Positions 7,035 through 14,790 of a stretch of 15,058 nt of DNA are shown piece after piece. Below the pieces are notes generated by a model, which made no database searches, was not told where the DNA came from, and worked only from the letters and a program-made list of their open reading frames with translations. The stretch comes from an uncultured Eubacteriales bacterium (lineage in GTDB: Bacteria > Bacillota > Clostridia > Oscillospirales > CAG-272), in contig CAKTAA010000055.1 of the NCBI GenBank assembly GCA_934526185.1, forward strand, positions 1 through 15,058, in the 5' to 3' direction. Numbering within the stretch: the first letter of the stretch is position 1; each line of letters starts with the position of its first letter. Made by a program: the position numbers and the translations under genes.

Positions 7035-7110
7035 TTGATTGTTACTTTTTTACATATATATCAACTCAACAACTGAGTTGATAGGGGTTTTTATATCAAT
7101 TCCCGTTGAT
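7035..7110 (+). promoter_or_regulatory. Candidate control region for the iron-sulfur protein gene
   Basis: A 10-bp perfect inverted repeat, TATCAACTCA (7059-7068) and TGAGTTGATA (7074-7083), is followed by GGGGTTTTT, so it could be a weak terminator. A second related dyad, ATCAA-N6-TTGAT, lies at 7095-7110. A weak promoter, TTGATT (7035-7040) with TATATC (7057-7062), has its -10 touching the first palindrome, which would also suit an operator. Which role applies cannot be settled by eye. Confidence 0.4.
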
Positions 7111-7177
7111 GAATAAATATACATCCAGGATGTGAATAGGAGCTTCAGGAATACAAAAGGGAATTGGGAGTATAAAA

Positions 7178-7213
7178 ATGAACAGACGTATTACTCTATC
7201 CGTTAAAAATTGA
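7178..7213 (+). CDS. Possible 11-residue leader peptide
   Basis: ATG at 7178 opens MNRRITLSVKN and stops at TGA 7211-7213. A GGGAG lies 7 nt before the ATG. It ends 47 bp before the iron-sulfur protein start, whose own ribosome site is at about 7248-7255. Being so short it may well be chance; a role in translational control is only an idea. Confidence 0.2.
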   Translation: MNRRITLSVKN

Positions 7214-7260
7214 CAGAACCGCACCGCACTGTCAAAGGAAAGAGGAGAAAGGAGGACGCG

Positions 7261-8619
7261 ATGAGCCAATCACCGTCTTTTATTCATTCCGTAACGCTGG
7301 ATGCGGAGAAGTGCCGCGGCTGTACCAATTGTATCAAACGGTGTCCGACAGAAGCAATCCGCGTCCGCGGCGGCAAGGCGCAGATAACGGAAAGCCTCTG
7401 CATCGATTGCGGAGAGTGTATCCGCATTTGTCCGTATAAGGCAAAAAAGCCGATATTTGATAAATTGGAGGATATCAACCGCTTTAAATACAAGGTGGCT
7501 CTGCCTGCTCCTGCGCTGTTTGGGCAGTTCGACAATATGGACGATGTGGATTATGTGCTGGACGGTCTTCTACGCATCGGCTTCGACGACGTTTTTGAGG
7601 TTTCGAGAGCCGCGGAAATTGTGACGGAATTCACAAGAAAATATATGGAAAAACGGGATGCCTCCCAACCGCCGGTCATCAGCTCGGCCTGTCCCGTCAT
7701 TGTGCGGCTGGTTGCGACAAGATTTCCGTATCTTTGCGATTCACTGCTGCCGCTGCTTGCGCCGGTAGAGCTTGCCGCGAGGATGGCGCGCCGTGAGGCG
7801 CTGGAGAGTCATCCGGAGCTTGAAAGCTGCGACATCGGAATTTTCTTTATATCGCCGTGTCCCGCAAAGGTGAGCTATGTAAAGAATCCTATCGGTGTGG
7901 AGAAAAGTGAAATAGACGGCGCGCTTTCCATAAGCGAGCTGTATTTTAAGCTGGTACCCGCGATGAAACCGATAACACGTCCCCGCCTGCTTTCACGGTC
8001 CGGTATAATCGGCATAAGCTGGGCAACAACAGGTGGCGAAGCTGCGGGACTGCTGAGCGGAAAATATCTGGCAGCTGACGGCATTGAAAATGTTATTAAG
8101 GTTCTTGACGAAATAGAAAATGAAAATTTTTCTGGATTGGATTTTATTGAGCTGAACGCCTGCGCCGGAGGGTGTGTCGGCGGAATGCTGACGGTTGAAA
8201 ATCCCTATATCGCAAAGGCGCGCCTGCAGGAGCTGCGCAAATATCTGCCGCTCTCGCAGAACCATATGGCCTTAGTGCAGGAAAGCGCTCAGACGCTGAA
8301 ATGGCAGCAGGGAATCGCTTATCGGCCAGTTAATCTGCTGGACAACGATATGACAACGGCCATTTCCAAAAGAGCGGCAATCGATGATTTGGTAAATACG
8401 TTGCCGGGACTGGACTGCGGCTCATGCGGAGCTCCGTCATGCAAGGCGCTGGCTGAGGATATTATTCAGGGAAAGGCTTATGAAAGCGATTGCATTTTTA
8501 AGATGAAAGAAAAAATACAGGAAATATTCAGAAAGATGGCGGATATCGAGCATTACCATCTTGACGGCAACGCAGCAGAGAATAGAAAAAACGATAGCGA
8601 AAATTCCGATACGGCGTAA
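7261..8619 (+). CDS. Ferredoxin / [FeFe]-hydrogenase-like iron-sulfur protein, probably a sensor
   Basis: This 452-residue cytoplasmic protein has three parts. Residues 18-57 form a 2[4Fe-4S] ferredoxin domain (C18, C21, C24, C28 and C47, C50, C53, C57). Residues about 75-360 form a [FeFe]-hydrogenase large-subunit-like domain. Residues 386-411 form a C-x2-C-x4-C-x16-C iron-sulfur motif (386, 389, 394, 411). In the hydrogenase-like part the three H-cluster loops read SACPVI (Cys144), SPCPAK (Cys200, Lys203) and NACAGGCVGG (Cys301, Cys305). The four cluster cysteines and the lysine persist, but the first Cys of the usual TSCCP, which transfers protons, is Ala143, and the L3 methionine is Asn. 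This suggests electron transfer or sensing rather than H2 catalysis (inference). The ATG at 7261 follows AAAGGAGG by 5 nt; an upstream TTG at 7210 is less likely. The second DRTGG gene follows. Confidence 0.88.
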   Translation: MSQSPSFIHSVTLDAEKCRGCTNCIKRCPTEAIRVRGGKAQITESLCIDCGECIRICPYKAKKPIFDKLEDINRFKYKVALPAPALFGQFDNMDDVDYVLDGLLRIGFDDVFEVSRAAEIVTEFTRKYMEKRDASQPPVISSACPVIVRLVATRFPYLCDSLLPLLAPVELAARMARREALESHPELESCDIGIFFISPCPAKVSYVKNPIGVEKSEIDGALSISELYFKLVPAMKPITRPRLLSRSGIIGISWATTGGEAAGLLSGKYLAADGIENVIKVLDEIENENFSGLDFIELNACAGGCVGGMLTVENPYIAKARLQELRKYLPLSQNHMALVQESAQTLKWQQGIAYRPVNLLDNDMTTAISKRAAIDDLVNTLPGLDCGSCGAPSCKALAEDIIQGKAYESDCIFKMKEKIQEIFRKMADIEHYHLDGNAAENRKNDSENSDTA

Positions 8620-8714
8620 ACCCAAAGATATGCCTATCGGGTATCCGAATACAATGCCTGAACGCCATGACATGGCAAACGCGGAATTTTAATGGATAAT
8701 CGGAGGAAAATCAT

Positions 8715-9068
8715 ATGCTGCAAGGAGTTTTTCCTATAAGCATGAAGGATTTAAAGGAAATATTAAATCTGAAAGTGTATTGTGAGGCAAATGACGGAAG
8801 AGTGGCGGAAAGCGGATATGCCGGTGATCTTCTGAGCTGGGTAATGGGGAATGCACCCGCCGGCTGTGTTTGGTTTACGGTTATGACCAATGTAAATGTC
8901 ATAGCCGTGGCGCATCTTGCAGACGCGGCCTGCGTGATTGTGACGGAGGGCGCTGAGCCCGGAGAGGAGATGCTCAGGCAGGCATCAGAGCAGGGGATCA
9001 ATGTGTACGGAACCGAATTGAATACATTTGAAGCTACCGCTGCGGTAGCAGCCCGCAGAGCTGAATAA
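8715..9068 (+). CDS. DRTGG-domain protein (second)
   Basis: This 117-residue protein is related to the one at 6080 but of the second cassette type. Seen directly: SMKDLKEILNLKVYCEAND at the front, then GYAGDLLSWVMGNAPAG, VWFTVMTNVNVIAVAHLADAA, and a tail TELNTFEATAAVAARRAE. In hydrogenase-associated operons this short form follows the ferredoxin-hydrogenase-like gene, as here (95-bp gap, no terminator visible). Its partner or ligand is not known to me; pairing with the first DRTGG protein or binding the HATPase are inferences. The ATG at 8715 has GGAGG 9-13 nt upstream. The stop is 47 bp before the sigma-factor start, so the transcript probably continues. Confidence 0.82.
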   Translation: MLQGVFPISMKDLKEILNLKVYCEANDGRVAESGYAGDLLSWVMGNAPAGCVWFTVMTNVNVIAVAHLADAACVIVTEGAEPGEEMLRQASEQGINVYGTELNTFEATAAVAARRAE

Positions 9069-9115
9069 ACAACCAGCCCGAAAAAGAAACACAAACGCGG
9101 AAAGGAGCGGTGCGG

Positions 9116-9757
9116 ATGGCTAATGCGGAAGCAGAAAAATGTAAATACCCGTCGGTATCGTCAAGGGAACAGGACAGACAGGTGTTGCAGTTTGATGATA
9201 CTTCCGTGCATCATCTTGTTGCAGCCGCCGCTGCGGGTGATTCTGAGGCGTTTGAAAAGCTGGTTGTGTTGTATGAAAAAATGGTTTACGGAGTCGCCTG
9301 TCATCTGGTCAAAAACAGAGAAGATGCCTGCGACATAACACAGGAGGTTTTCCTGAAAGCGTATTTGGCGTTGCCGTACTTTGAATGCAGATGTAAATTT
9401 TCGTCCTGGCTGTATCGGATTACACAGAATACCTCGCTGGATTTTATCAGGAAAACAAACAGAATGCAAAGAGAAACGCTTCCGGCAGACGAGGTGTCCG
9501 AATGGATCGTCAGAGATTGGGAACCATCACCGGACGAAGCGCTTGAACAGGCGGAGCGCGAAGATATTCTTCAAAAGGCAATCGGACTGTTGTCCGAAAA
9601 GCATCAAGAGGTGATTCTGCTTCGGGATATGCAGGGGTATTCCTATGAGGAGATTGCGGATATGCTTGGGCTGGAGCCCGGAACGGTAAAAAGCCGGTTG
9701 CATCGCGCGAGGAGACGGCTATGCAAGTGTCTTCGGGAAAGGAACTTTTTTGAGTGA
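9116..9757 (+). CDS. ECF-family RNA polymerase sigma factor
   Basis: This 213-residue protein has the two ECF sigma domains. Sigma region 2 is at about 35-110 (FEKLVVLYEKMVYGVACHL, then DITQEVFLKAYLALPYF, FSSWLYRITQN and DFIRK). Region 4 is at about 155-205 (LLSEKHQEVILLRDMQGYSY, then EEIADMLGLEPGTVKSRLHR). It would direct polymerase to an alternative promoter set and be held inactive by the membrane anti-sigma factor encoded next. The overall pattern is close to the SigW/RpoE type. Start: AAGGAG at 9102-9107 is 8 nt from the ATG at 9116 but only 2 nt from the in-frame GTG at 9110, so the ATG is preferred. There is no promoter or terminator in the 47 bp before it, which suggests read-through from the DRTGG cassette. 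The TGA stop adjoins ATG at 9758, which opens a 16-codon frame. Confidence 0.93.
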   Translation: MANAEAEKCKYPSVSSREQDRQVLQFDDTSVHHLVAAAAAGDSEAFEKLVVLYEKMVYGVACHLVKNREDACDITQEVFLKAYLALPYFECRCKFSSWLYRITQNTSLDFIRKTNRMQRETLPADEVSEWIVRDWEPSPDEALEQAEREDILQKAIGLLSEKHQEVILLRDMQGYSYEEIADMLGLEPGTVKSRLHRARRRLCKCLRERNFFE

Positions 9758-9792
9758 ATGCCGTCTGCTGTAAATAAGAACGGTATGGATGC

Positions 9793-9847
9793 GGAGGGAG
9801 CTGCATGATATGCGCAAAGGGCAAGCAAGCAAGCAAGCGGGAAAATG
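9793..9847 (+). promoter_or_regulatory. Unusual translation-start region of the anti-sigma gene
   Basis: A strong ribosome site, GGAGGGAG (9793-9800), is 4 nt before ATG 9805 and 9 nt before ATG 9810, yet neither is in frame with the anti-sigma reading frame. From 9805 translation stops at 9876, and from 9810 at 9860. The in-frame ATG at 9845 has only a poor GCGGG before it, 45 nt from the strong site. A tetranucleotide repeat separates them. Confidence 0.6.
9821..9838 (+). repeat. (GCAA)4 simple-sequence repeat before the anti-sigma start
   Basis: Four tandem GCAA units plus GC. Four-base units change frame when copies are gained or lost. Five copies would put ATG 9810 in frame with the anti-sigma gene, three copies would put ATG 9805 in frame, and the present four put neither in frame. 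Confidence 0.9.
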
Positions 9848-10720
9848 GCAACAGAAATAACCTGCGGGCAGGCTGAATCCATGATATGGGAAGCTGCAGA
9901 GGGATGTCTGACTGTTGAAAAAGGCAAGCTTCTTGAGAAACATGTTGCCTGCTGTAGAAAATGCGCCGTAAGGCAGAAAGAGGCGAGAGAAACACTTGCA
10001 GCTCTGCATGGTGCACGATGGGAAACGGATCCGAAGCTGAAACAGCAGATTGCGAAGCAGATTATATTATTTTCGGAAACCGGATGGCCGGAATCGCTCA
10101 GTGGTCATGCTATGAAAAGGAGCGGACGGCATTTTCCTGCAAAACACCGTTGTACCGGATTTGCTGCCGCAGCTTTTGCGGTACTTCTCGCGGTATGCAC
10201 CGCCTTTTTCGGAATTAGAGCTATGTCCGAAAAAAGCTTTGATTCAGCAGGACGCGGACAACCAGATACACCACAGGAGAATTGCACCATTTTGTGTATG
10301 AAAGAGGAAACTGCTGAAAAGAATGGGGAAAGCAGGCCGGAGAATGAAGTGTATGATCAGCTGGAGGAGTGGGCACCACCGGAACAGGAAACGCAGGCGG
10401 ACTCTTCGAACGCGCCGTCGCTGAACGTCACGGCTGAAAAAGCACTGGCGGCATATGCAGACTCTGATACACCGCCGCATCTTGTGCTGCTATGTGCTTC
10501 TGAGGATAACGCGGCGGCAGTTTTGGCTGTGGAGGATACGTTGGGTGAGACAGTATGGACGGAGGCGTCCTCGTCGGAATATCTGCTGGAAGCAGAAATT
10601 TTGGATGAGGTGCTCTGCGCTCTGAGCGAAAACGGGATATCCTCCGTTGTGTATGGAGACGAGGATGCAGACTGGATCCTGGTATTGTTTACAGACAGTA
10701 CTGCGTCAACCGAGACATAA
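9845..10720 (+). CDS. Zinc-finger membrane anti-sigma factor
   Basis: This 291-residue protein with one membrane span probably binds and inactivates the sigma factor encoded just before it. Seen directly: the zinc-binding anti-sigma motif H-x3-C-x2-C at His33, Cys37, Cys40, with a further Cys7, in the cytoplasmic N-terminal domain; a hydrophobic span at about 103-124; and an acidic, low-complexity stretch (about 140-200) leading to an outside domain that I do not recognise. By family knowledge, cell-envelope signals release the sigma factor through proteolysis or conformational change of such proteins. The gap of 87 bp after the sigma gene is odd for such pairs and contains short out-of-frame starts and a (GCAA)4 repeat. 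An in-frame stop (9806-9808) shows the frame cannot extend further upstream. The YfhO-family gene follows after 53 bp. Confidence 0.85.
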   Translation: MATEITCGQAESMIWEAAEGCLTVEKGKLLEKHVACCRKCAVRQKEARETLAALHGARWETDPKLKQQIAKQIILFSETGWPESLSGHAMKRSGRHFPAKHRCTGFAAAAFAVLLAVCTAFFGIRAMSEKSFDSAGRGQPDTPQENCTILCMKEETAEKNGESRPENEVYDQLEEWAPPEQETQADSSNAPSLNVTAEKALAAYADSDTPPHLVLLCASEDNAAAVLAVEDTLGETVWTEASSSEYLLEAEILDEVLCALSENGISSVVYGDEDADWILVLFTDSTASTET

Positions 10721-10773
10721 AGATATAAAAAGGTACAAAAGCCTGAAATTTGGGAAAGGAAACAGACGGGACA

Positions 10774-13656
10774 ATGCAAAAAACGGAAACGAAACCATTA
10801 AGCGAAAAACGCGGTACATCAAAAACAATGCAAGGTATCAGAAAAGCATTTGCTGAAAATGAATATCTATATTTATTTTGGGCATTTTTTATACCCATGA
10901 CGGTGATGCTCTGCATCTATGCGGCACGGAAAGTCTTTCCGCTCGGAAACAATTCCGTTCTTGTACTGGATCTGAACGGCCAGTATGTTTATTACTTTCA
11001 GGCCCTGCGGGAAAAAATACTGGAGGGAGGGAGCCTGCTCTATACATGGACGCGTACTCTCGGCGGCGAGTTCATGGGCATTTTTACATATTATTTGTGC
11101 AGCCCGTTTTCTCTTCTTGTAACATTGTTTCCTGAGAACATGATTACAGAGGCGCTTTTGTGTATTATCCTCGGAAAAGTGGGACTCAGCGGTCTGACGT
11201 TCGGTATCTATCTGCATCATTCGCGTCCGTCCTCCCGGTTTAAAATTGTTTTGTTTTCTGTGCTTTATGCGCTGACAGCTTACAGTGTGGTTCAGGCGAT
11301 GAATACCATGTGGATAGATGCGGTCTATTTGCTGCCGCTGGTCATCCTCGGTCTCGAGCGCCTGATGCATAAGAAAAAGTTTTTGCTTTTCACCATAACA
11401 CTGGCGTTGGTTTTTATCACCAATTATTACATCGGTTTTATGGTGGGGATTTTCTGCGCGCTTTACTTCTGTTACGAATACTTTTCACATTACGAAGTGG
11501 ACGATCTGAAGAGGCTGGGGCTGACTGCAGCGCGCTTCGCGGGATTTGTCCTGATTGCGGTAGCCATTGCCTGCATCACGGTTTTACCTGCGTATTACTC
11601 GCTGACCTTTGGAAAAACGGAGTTCCAGAATACAGATTATACCTTTAAGCAGCGTTTTGATTTTTTGGATTTTTTCCTGAAAATGCTGCCTTCATCATAT
11701 GATACGGTACGTCCGGAGGGGCTGCCGTTTGTGTACTGCGGAATATTGCCACTGATTCTGGCACCGATATATTTTATGCTGCCGCGTATCAGTAAAAAAC
11801 AGAAGATCTGGTCGGGCATTTTCCTGATGGTTATGTTTTTCAGCATGAACAGCTCGACAATTGACCTGTTCTGGCACGGTATGTCGCAGCCGAACTGGCT
11901 GAATTACCGATACAGCTTTATGTTCTGCTTTTTGCTGCTGATTCTGGCCTATGAGGCGTTCCGTTCTCTCGAAAAAATCAATTATAAATGGGTATTGGGC
12001 GTCTGCGCGGGGCTTCTGGTTCTGATATTTATGGTTCAGAAGCAGGATTATACTTTTACGGATAAAAATATTGCAATATCCGATATCGAATGCATCTGGC
12101 TGAGCATTGGAATGATCGCAGTATATATTGTCGCGCTCAATGCTTTCCGAATGAAGCTTTGGAAAAACATTGCGGCTATGTTTCTGCTGATTTTCACATG
12201 CCTTGAGCTGTTCCTGTCCGGATCCAGCAATTTAGAGGCGCTGGCGAAGGACGTTGTATTCAGCAGCCGCCCCTCATATGTCGATTTTATAGCGCGCTTT
12301 GATGATTTGGTTGATTCGATTCAAGAAAAAGATACCGGTTTTTACAGAATGGAAAAGACGATACACAGAAAGGTAAACGATCCGATGGCGCTTGACATGA
12401 AGGGCCTGTCGAATTCAACCTCAACCTTGAATGATTCCGTGATCAATCTCCTGTCTGACTTTGGATATGCTTCGCGTTCCCACTGGACGAAATATCTCGG
12501 TGGAACGCCTGTTTCGGATTCACTGTTCGGGCTGAAATACATATTATCGGAAGATACGGTAAGCCCGCTGTATGAAAAAGCAGATTCCTTAAAGAATGTT
12601 GTTGCGTATGAAAATCCGTATGCGCTGGGAATTATTTACGGTGTCAATCAAGCCGTGGCTTCATTGGATCAGGAGGAATTCGTGTCGCCCTTTGTGCTGA
12701 TGAATGAAACAGTGACCAAAATGCTGGGCGAAGAAGAAACCGTTGAGCTGTTTAAGCCTATTAAATTTTCCGATGGTCTTATTGATTGTACAGAATCGAA
12801 GACTTCCGGCCATATAAAGTATGAAAAGAAAAAGGACAGCGACGGCAGCCCGAGTGTGACGTTTTATATTACGGCACCGAACGATATGGAAATTTTTACG
12901 TTTTTCCCATCGGAATATCCCCGTGAGGTAAAGCTTACGCTGAACGGCGCAAATTATGACACATATTTTGCCAACGAAACACGCCGCATTGTATCGCTCG
13001 GACGCTTTAATCAGCAGCAGTTCATTACGCTGAAAATGACGTTCTCAGACAATCTATATCTTATGGACGAAACAGAATATTTTTATTATCTGGACGAGGC
13101 GCTGTTTGAAGAGATTATGCCTCAGCTTCAGACCAATATGATGCAGGTTTCGTCGTACGATGATACCCATATCAGCGGAACAATTGATATTGACGGAACG
13201 CACGATTATATCTTTACAACGATACCGTATGACGAAGGCTGGCATGTTCAGATTGATGGCAAGGATGTCAACATTGCAAAACAGTTTGATTCTTTGTTGG
13301 CAATCGATGTAACGGGCATGGAAGAAGGAACCTATGAGATATCCTTCCGATATCTGCCGGATATCTATATCTTGGGATTCTGTCTGTCAATCGGAGGTGT
13401 TGTTGCACTTGTCATATGCGTGGTCGTCAGCCGCAAGCTGAAAAAGCGCCGCGGCGGAGATCGAACGCCGGAAGAAATAGCGGCCGAGGAGGGAACTCCT
13501 TTGTCCGAAGGAGAGTTGCTGCCGGACAGCAGCGGTACTGCGCTCGGGAAAACAGAGCAGAGTATGCAGGAGGATACTGCGGATCCCAAGTGTGAAGGGG
13601 CGGAACCGAAAGAGGAATCCGATAACGGTAAGGCGGAACAGGCGGGGGAAAATTAG
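10774..13656 (+). CDS. YfhO-family multi-span membrane protein
   Basis: This 960-residue integral membrane protein has a hydrophobic N-terminal part of roughly a dozen spans up to about residue 490, beginning with YLYLFWAFFIPMTVMLCIYA and LVLDLNGQYVYYFQALRE. A large outside region follows (about 500-870, with YDEGWHVQIDGKDVN near its end), then a last span (IYILGFCLSIGGVVALVICV) and a charged cytoplasmic tail of about 75 residues rich in Glu, Lys and Gly. This is the layout of the YfhO family, GT-C-like proteins; Bacillus subtilis YfhO is linked to glycosylation of lipoteichoic acid. An envelope glycan or teichoic-acid role here is inference. The ATG at 10774 is preferred over an in-frame TTG at 10750; an AAAGGAAA lies some 12-14 nt upstream. 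Position after a sigma/anti-sigma pair suggests it belongs to that response. Confidence 0.85.
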   Translation: MQKTETKPLSEKRGTSKTMQGIRKAFAENEYLYLFWAFFIPMTVMLCIYAARKVFPLGNNSVLVLDLNGQYVYYFQALREKILEGGSLLYTWTRTLGGEFMGIFTYYLCSPFSLLVTLFPENMITEALLCIILGKVGLSGLTFGIYLHHSRPSSRFKIVLFSVLYALTAYSVVQAMNTMWIDAVYLLPLVILGLERLMHKKKFLLFTITLALVFITNYYIGFMVGIFCALYFCYEYFSHYEVDDLKRLGLTAARFAGFVLIAVAIACITVLPAYYSLTFGKTEFQNTDYTFKQRFDFLDFFLKMLPSSYDTVRPEGLPFVYCGILPLILAPIYFMLPRISKKQKIWSGIFLMVMFFSMNSSTIDLFWHGMSQPNWLNYRYSFMFCFLLLILAYEAFRSLEKINYKWVLGVCAGLLVLIFMVQKQDYTFTDKNIAISDIECIWLSIGMIAVYIVALNAFRMKLWKNIAAMFLLIFTCLELFLSGSSNLEALAKDVVFSSRPSYVDFIARFDDLVDSIQEKDTGFYRMEKTIHRKVNDPMALDMKGLSNSTSTLNDSVINLLSDFGYASRSHWTKYLGGTPVSDSLFGLKYILSEDTVSPLYEKADSLKNVVAYENPYALGIIYGVNQAVASLDQEEFVSPFVLMNETVTKMLGEEETVELFKPIKFSDGLIDCTESKTSGHIKYEKKKDSDGSPSVTFYITAPNDMEIFTFFPSEYPREVKLTLNGANYDTYFANETRRIVSLGRFNQQQFITLKMTFSDNLYLMDETEYFYYLDEALFEEIMPQLQTNMMQVSSYDDTHISGTIDIDGTHDYIFTTIPYDEGWHVQIDGKDVNIAKQFDSLLAIDVTGMEEGTYEISFRYLPDIYILGFCLSIGGVVALVICVVVSRKLKKRRGGDRTPEEIAAEEGTPLSEGELLPDSSGTALGKTEQSMQEDTADPKCEGAEPKEESDNGKAEQAGEN

Positions 13657-13990
13657 TTTGACCGAAGTCTGGACCTCAGATTCGAATATGCGTACCATAA
13701 ATATTTATATTGACGATGTTCCTGCTTGAGGATGCGGTATATTGCCATGCTTAAAGAAACAGAAATGACATACATAGCATTTAACGAGAAAAATCCGGAG
13801 TCTGACAACTTTGGAAAATATTTTGTTACGTGATAATACTGAATAGAACTTTACTGTTTGGGTTAACTTTTTCATAGAAAATCAGGAAAGCAGTGACATT
13901 CTTTATAAGCCAGGCAAACACCAATACAATGAGCAAATTTGAGTGGGATAGTACGACTATATAGAAGAAAATAGAAAGAGGTGAAAGCGT
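13657..13990. other. 334-bp gap with no gene
   Basis: No reading frame with a ribosome site was found on either strand. No clear terminator for the YfhO gene is visible; GTCTGGACCTCAGAT at about 13664-13678 forms only a weak 4-5 bp stem. A weak promoter-like pair, TTGGAA (13811-13816) with GATAAT (13832-13837), has a short 15-bp spacer, so the promoter of the next gene remains unplaced. Confidence 0.5.
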
Positions 13991-14677
13991 ATGGCGAAAT
14001 TATGCGTTGGATGCGGTAAGGAAATTTCCGATGGCTTAGCCTTTTGCACTGAATGCGGGACAAAGGTTCCGGAAGGGGAAGTTTCCGCACCGCAGACTGA
14101 AGCCGAAGCAGGACAAAGGCAGGCAGAGGCAGTATCTGCCGCACAAACTTGCTTAAGTTGCGGCTCACAACTCGAGGATGGCGTTTCCTTCTGCAGTGAA
14201 TGCGGAATACCGAGAAATGGTGATCCCGTTCAGGAACCGCCTAAAGCTGCAAATTCCGCGCCGGCACAGCAGCCGCAGGTCGCCTGCACACCGCCTACAC
14301 AGCAACCGGGCTGTCGTCAAATATCAGCACAGGAGCAGCCGCCCAAAGGGGGCAAATATGGTGTGATCGGTACAGGAACATTCTTTGGACTGGAATTTCT
14401 GTTTATGCTCCCGCTCATCGGATGGATTGCCTGTCTGATCATGGCGTTTGCACCGAAAAATGTAAATCTTAAGCACTATGCAAGAGCAAAATTGATTTGG
14501 GTGCTGATCTCCGTTGTTTTGTGTATTGCTGCATATTTCCTGATCCAGTGGATTGGAAGCGTGTTTATAGACTACATAAATCGTGTGACGGACGGAATGT
14601 TTACCGAATGGAGCGACCTGTTCGAGCAGTTTAAACAGTTTGAAAACGGTGGCTTAGAAGATTTGCCGTTGAAATAA
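13991..14677 (+). CDS. Double zinc-ribbon membrane protein
   Basis: The 228 residues begin with two zinc ribbons: Cys5, Cys8, Cys19, Cys22, and Cys54, Cys57, Cys68, Cys71. Each reads C-x2-C-G, a short loop ending in FC, then C. A Gln/Pro/Ala-rich linker (about 75-115) leads to two membrane spans at about 130-152 (FFGLEFLFMLPLIGWIACLI) and 167-192. The short tail is acidic (EQFKQFENGGLEDLPLK). Proteins with an N-terminal zinc ribbon followed by membrane spans are common in Firmicutes; most have no assigned function. The ribosome site AGAGGTG lies before the ATG at 13991. It appears to be a separate unit from the YfhO gene (334-bp gap). Confidence 0.82.
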   Translation: MAKLCVGCGKEISDGLAFCTECGTKVPEGEVSAPQTEAEAGQRQAEAVSAAQTCLSCGSQLEDGVSFCSECGIPRNGDPVQEPPKAANSAPAQQPQVACTPPTQQPGCRQISAQEQPPKGGKYGVIGTGTFFGLEFLFMLPLIGWIACLIMAFAPKNVNLKHYARAKLIWVLISVVLCIAAYFLIQWIGSVFIDYINRVTDGMFTEWSDLFEQFKQFENGGLEDLPLK

Positions 14678-14790
14678 ACGATATGCCGGAACAGGCGGCA
14701 GATGAATAGAATTGGGTGTGGAACCTGCACTGGAGAAAATATTCAAAAAGGAAATCGGCTCAATCCTTCTTCTCATATCGAAGAACAAAC

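Noticed and set aside
7210..7260. TTG start at 7210 giving a 17-residue longer iron-sulfur protein, and TTGACA at 7210 as a -35
   Set aside because: The ATG at 7261 has an excellent ribosome site and fits the ferredoxin domain start; no -10 lies at a proper distance after the TTGACA.
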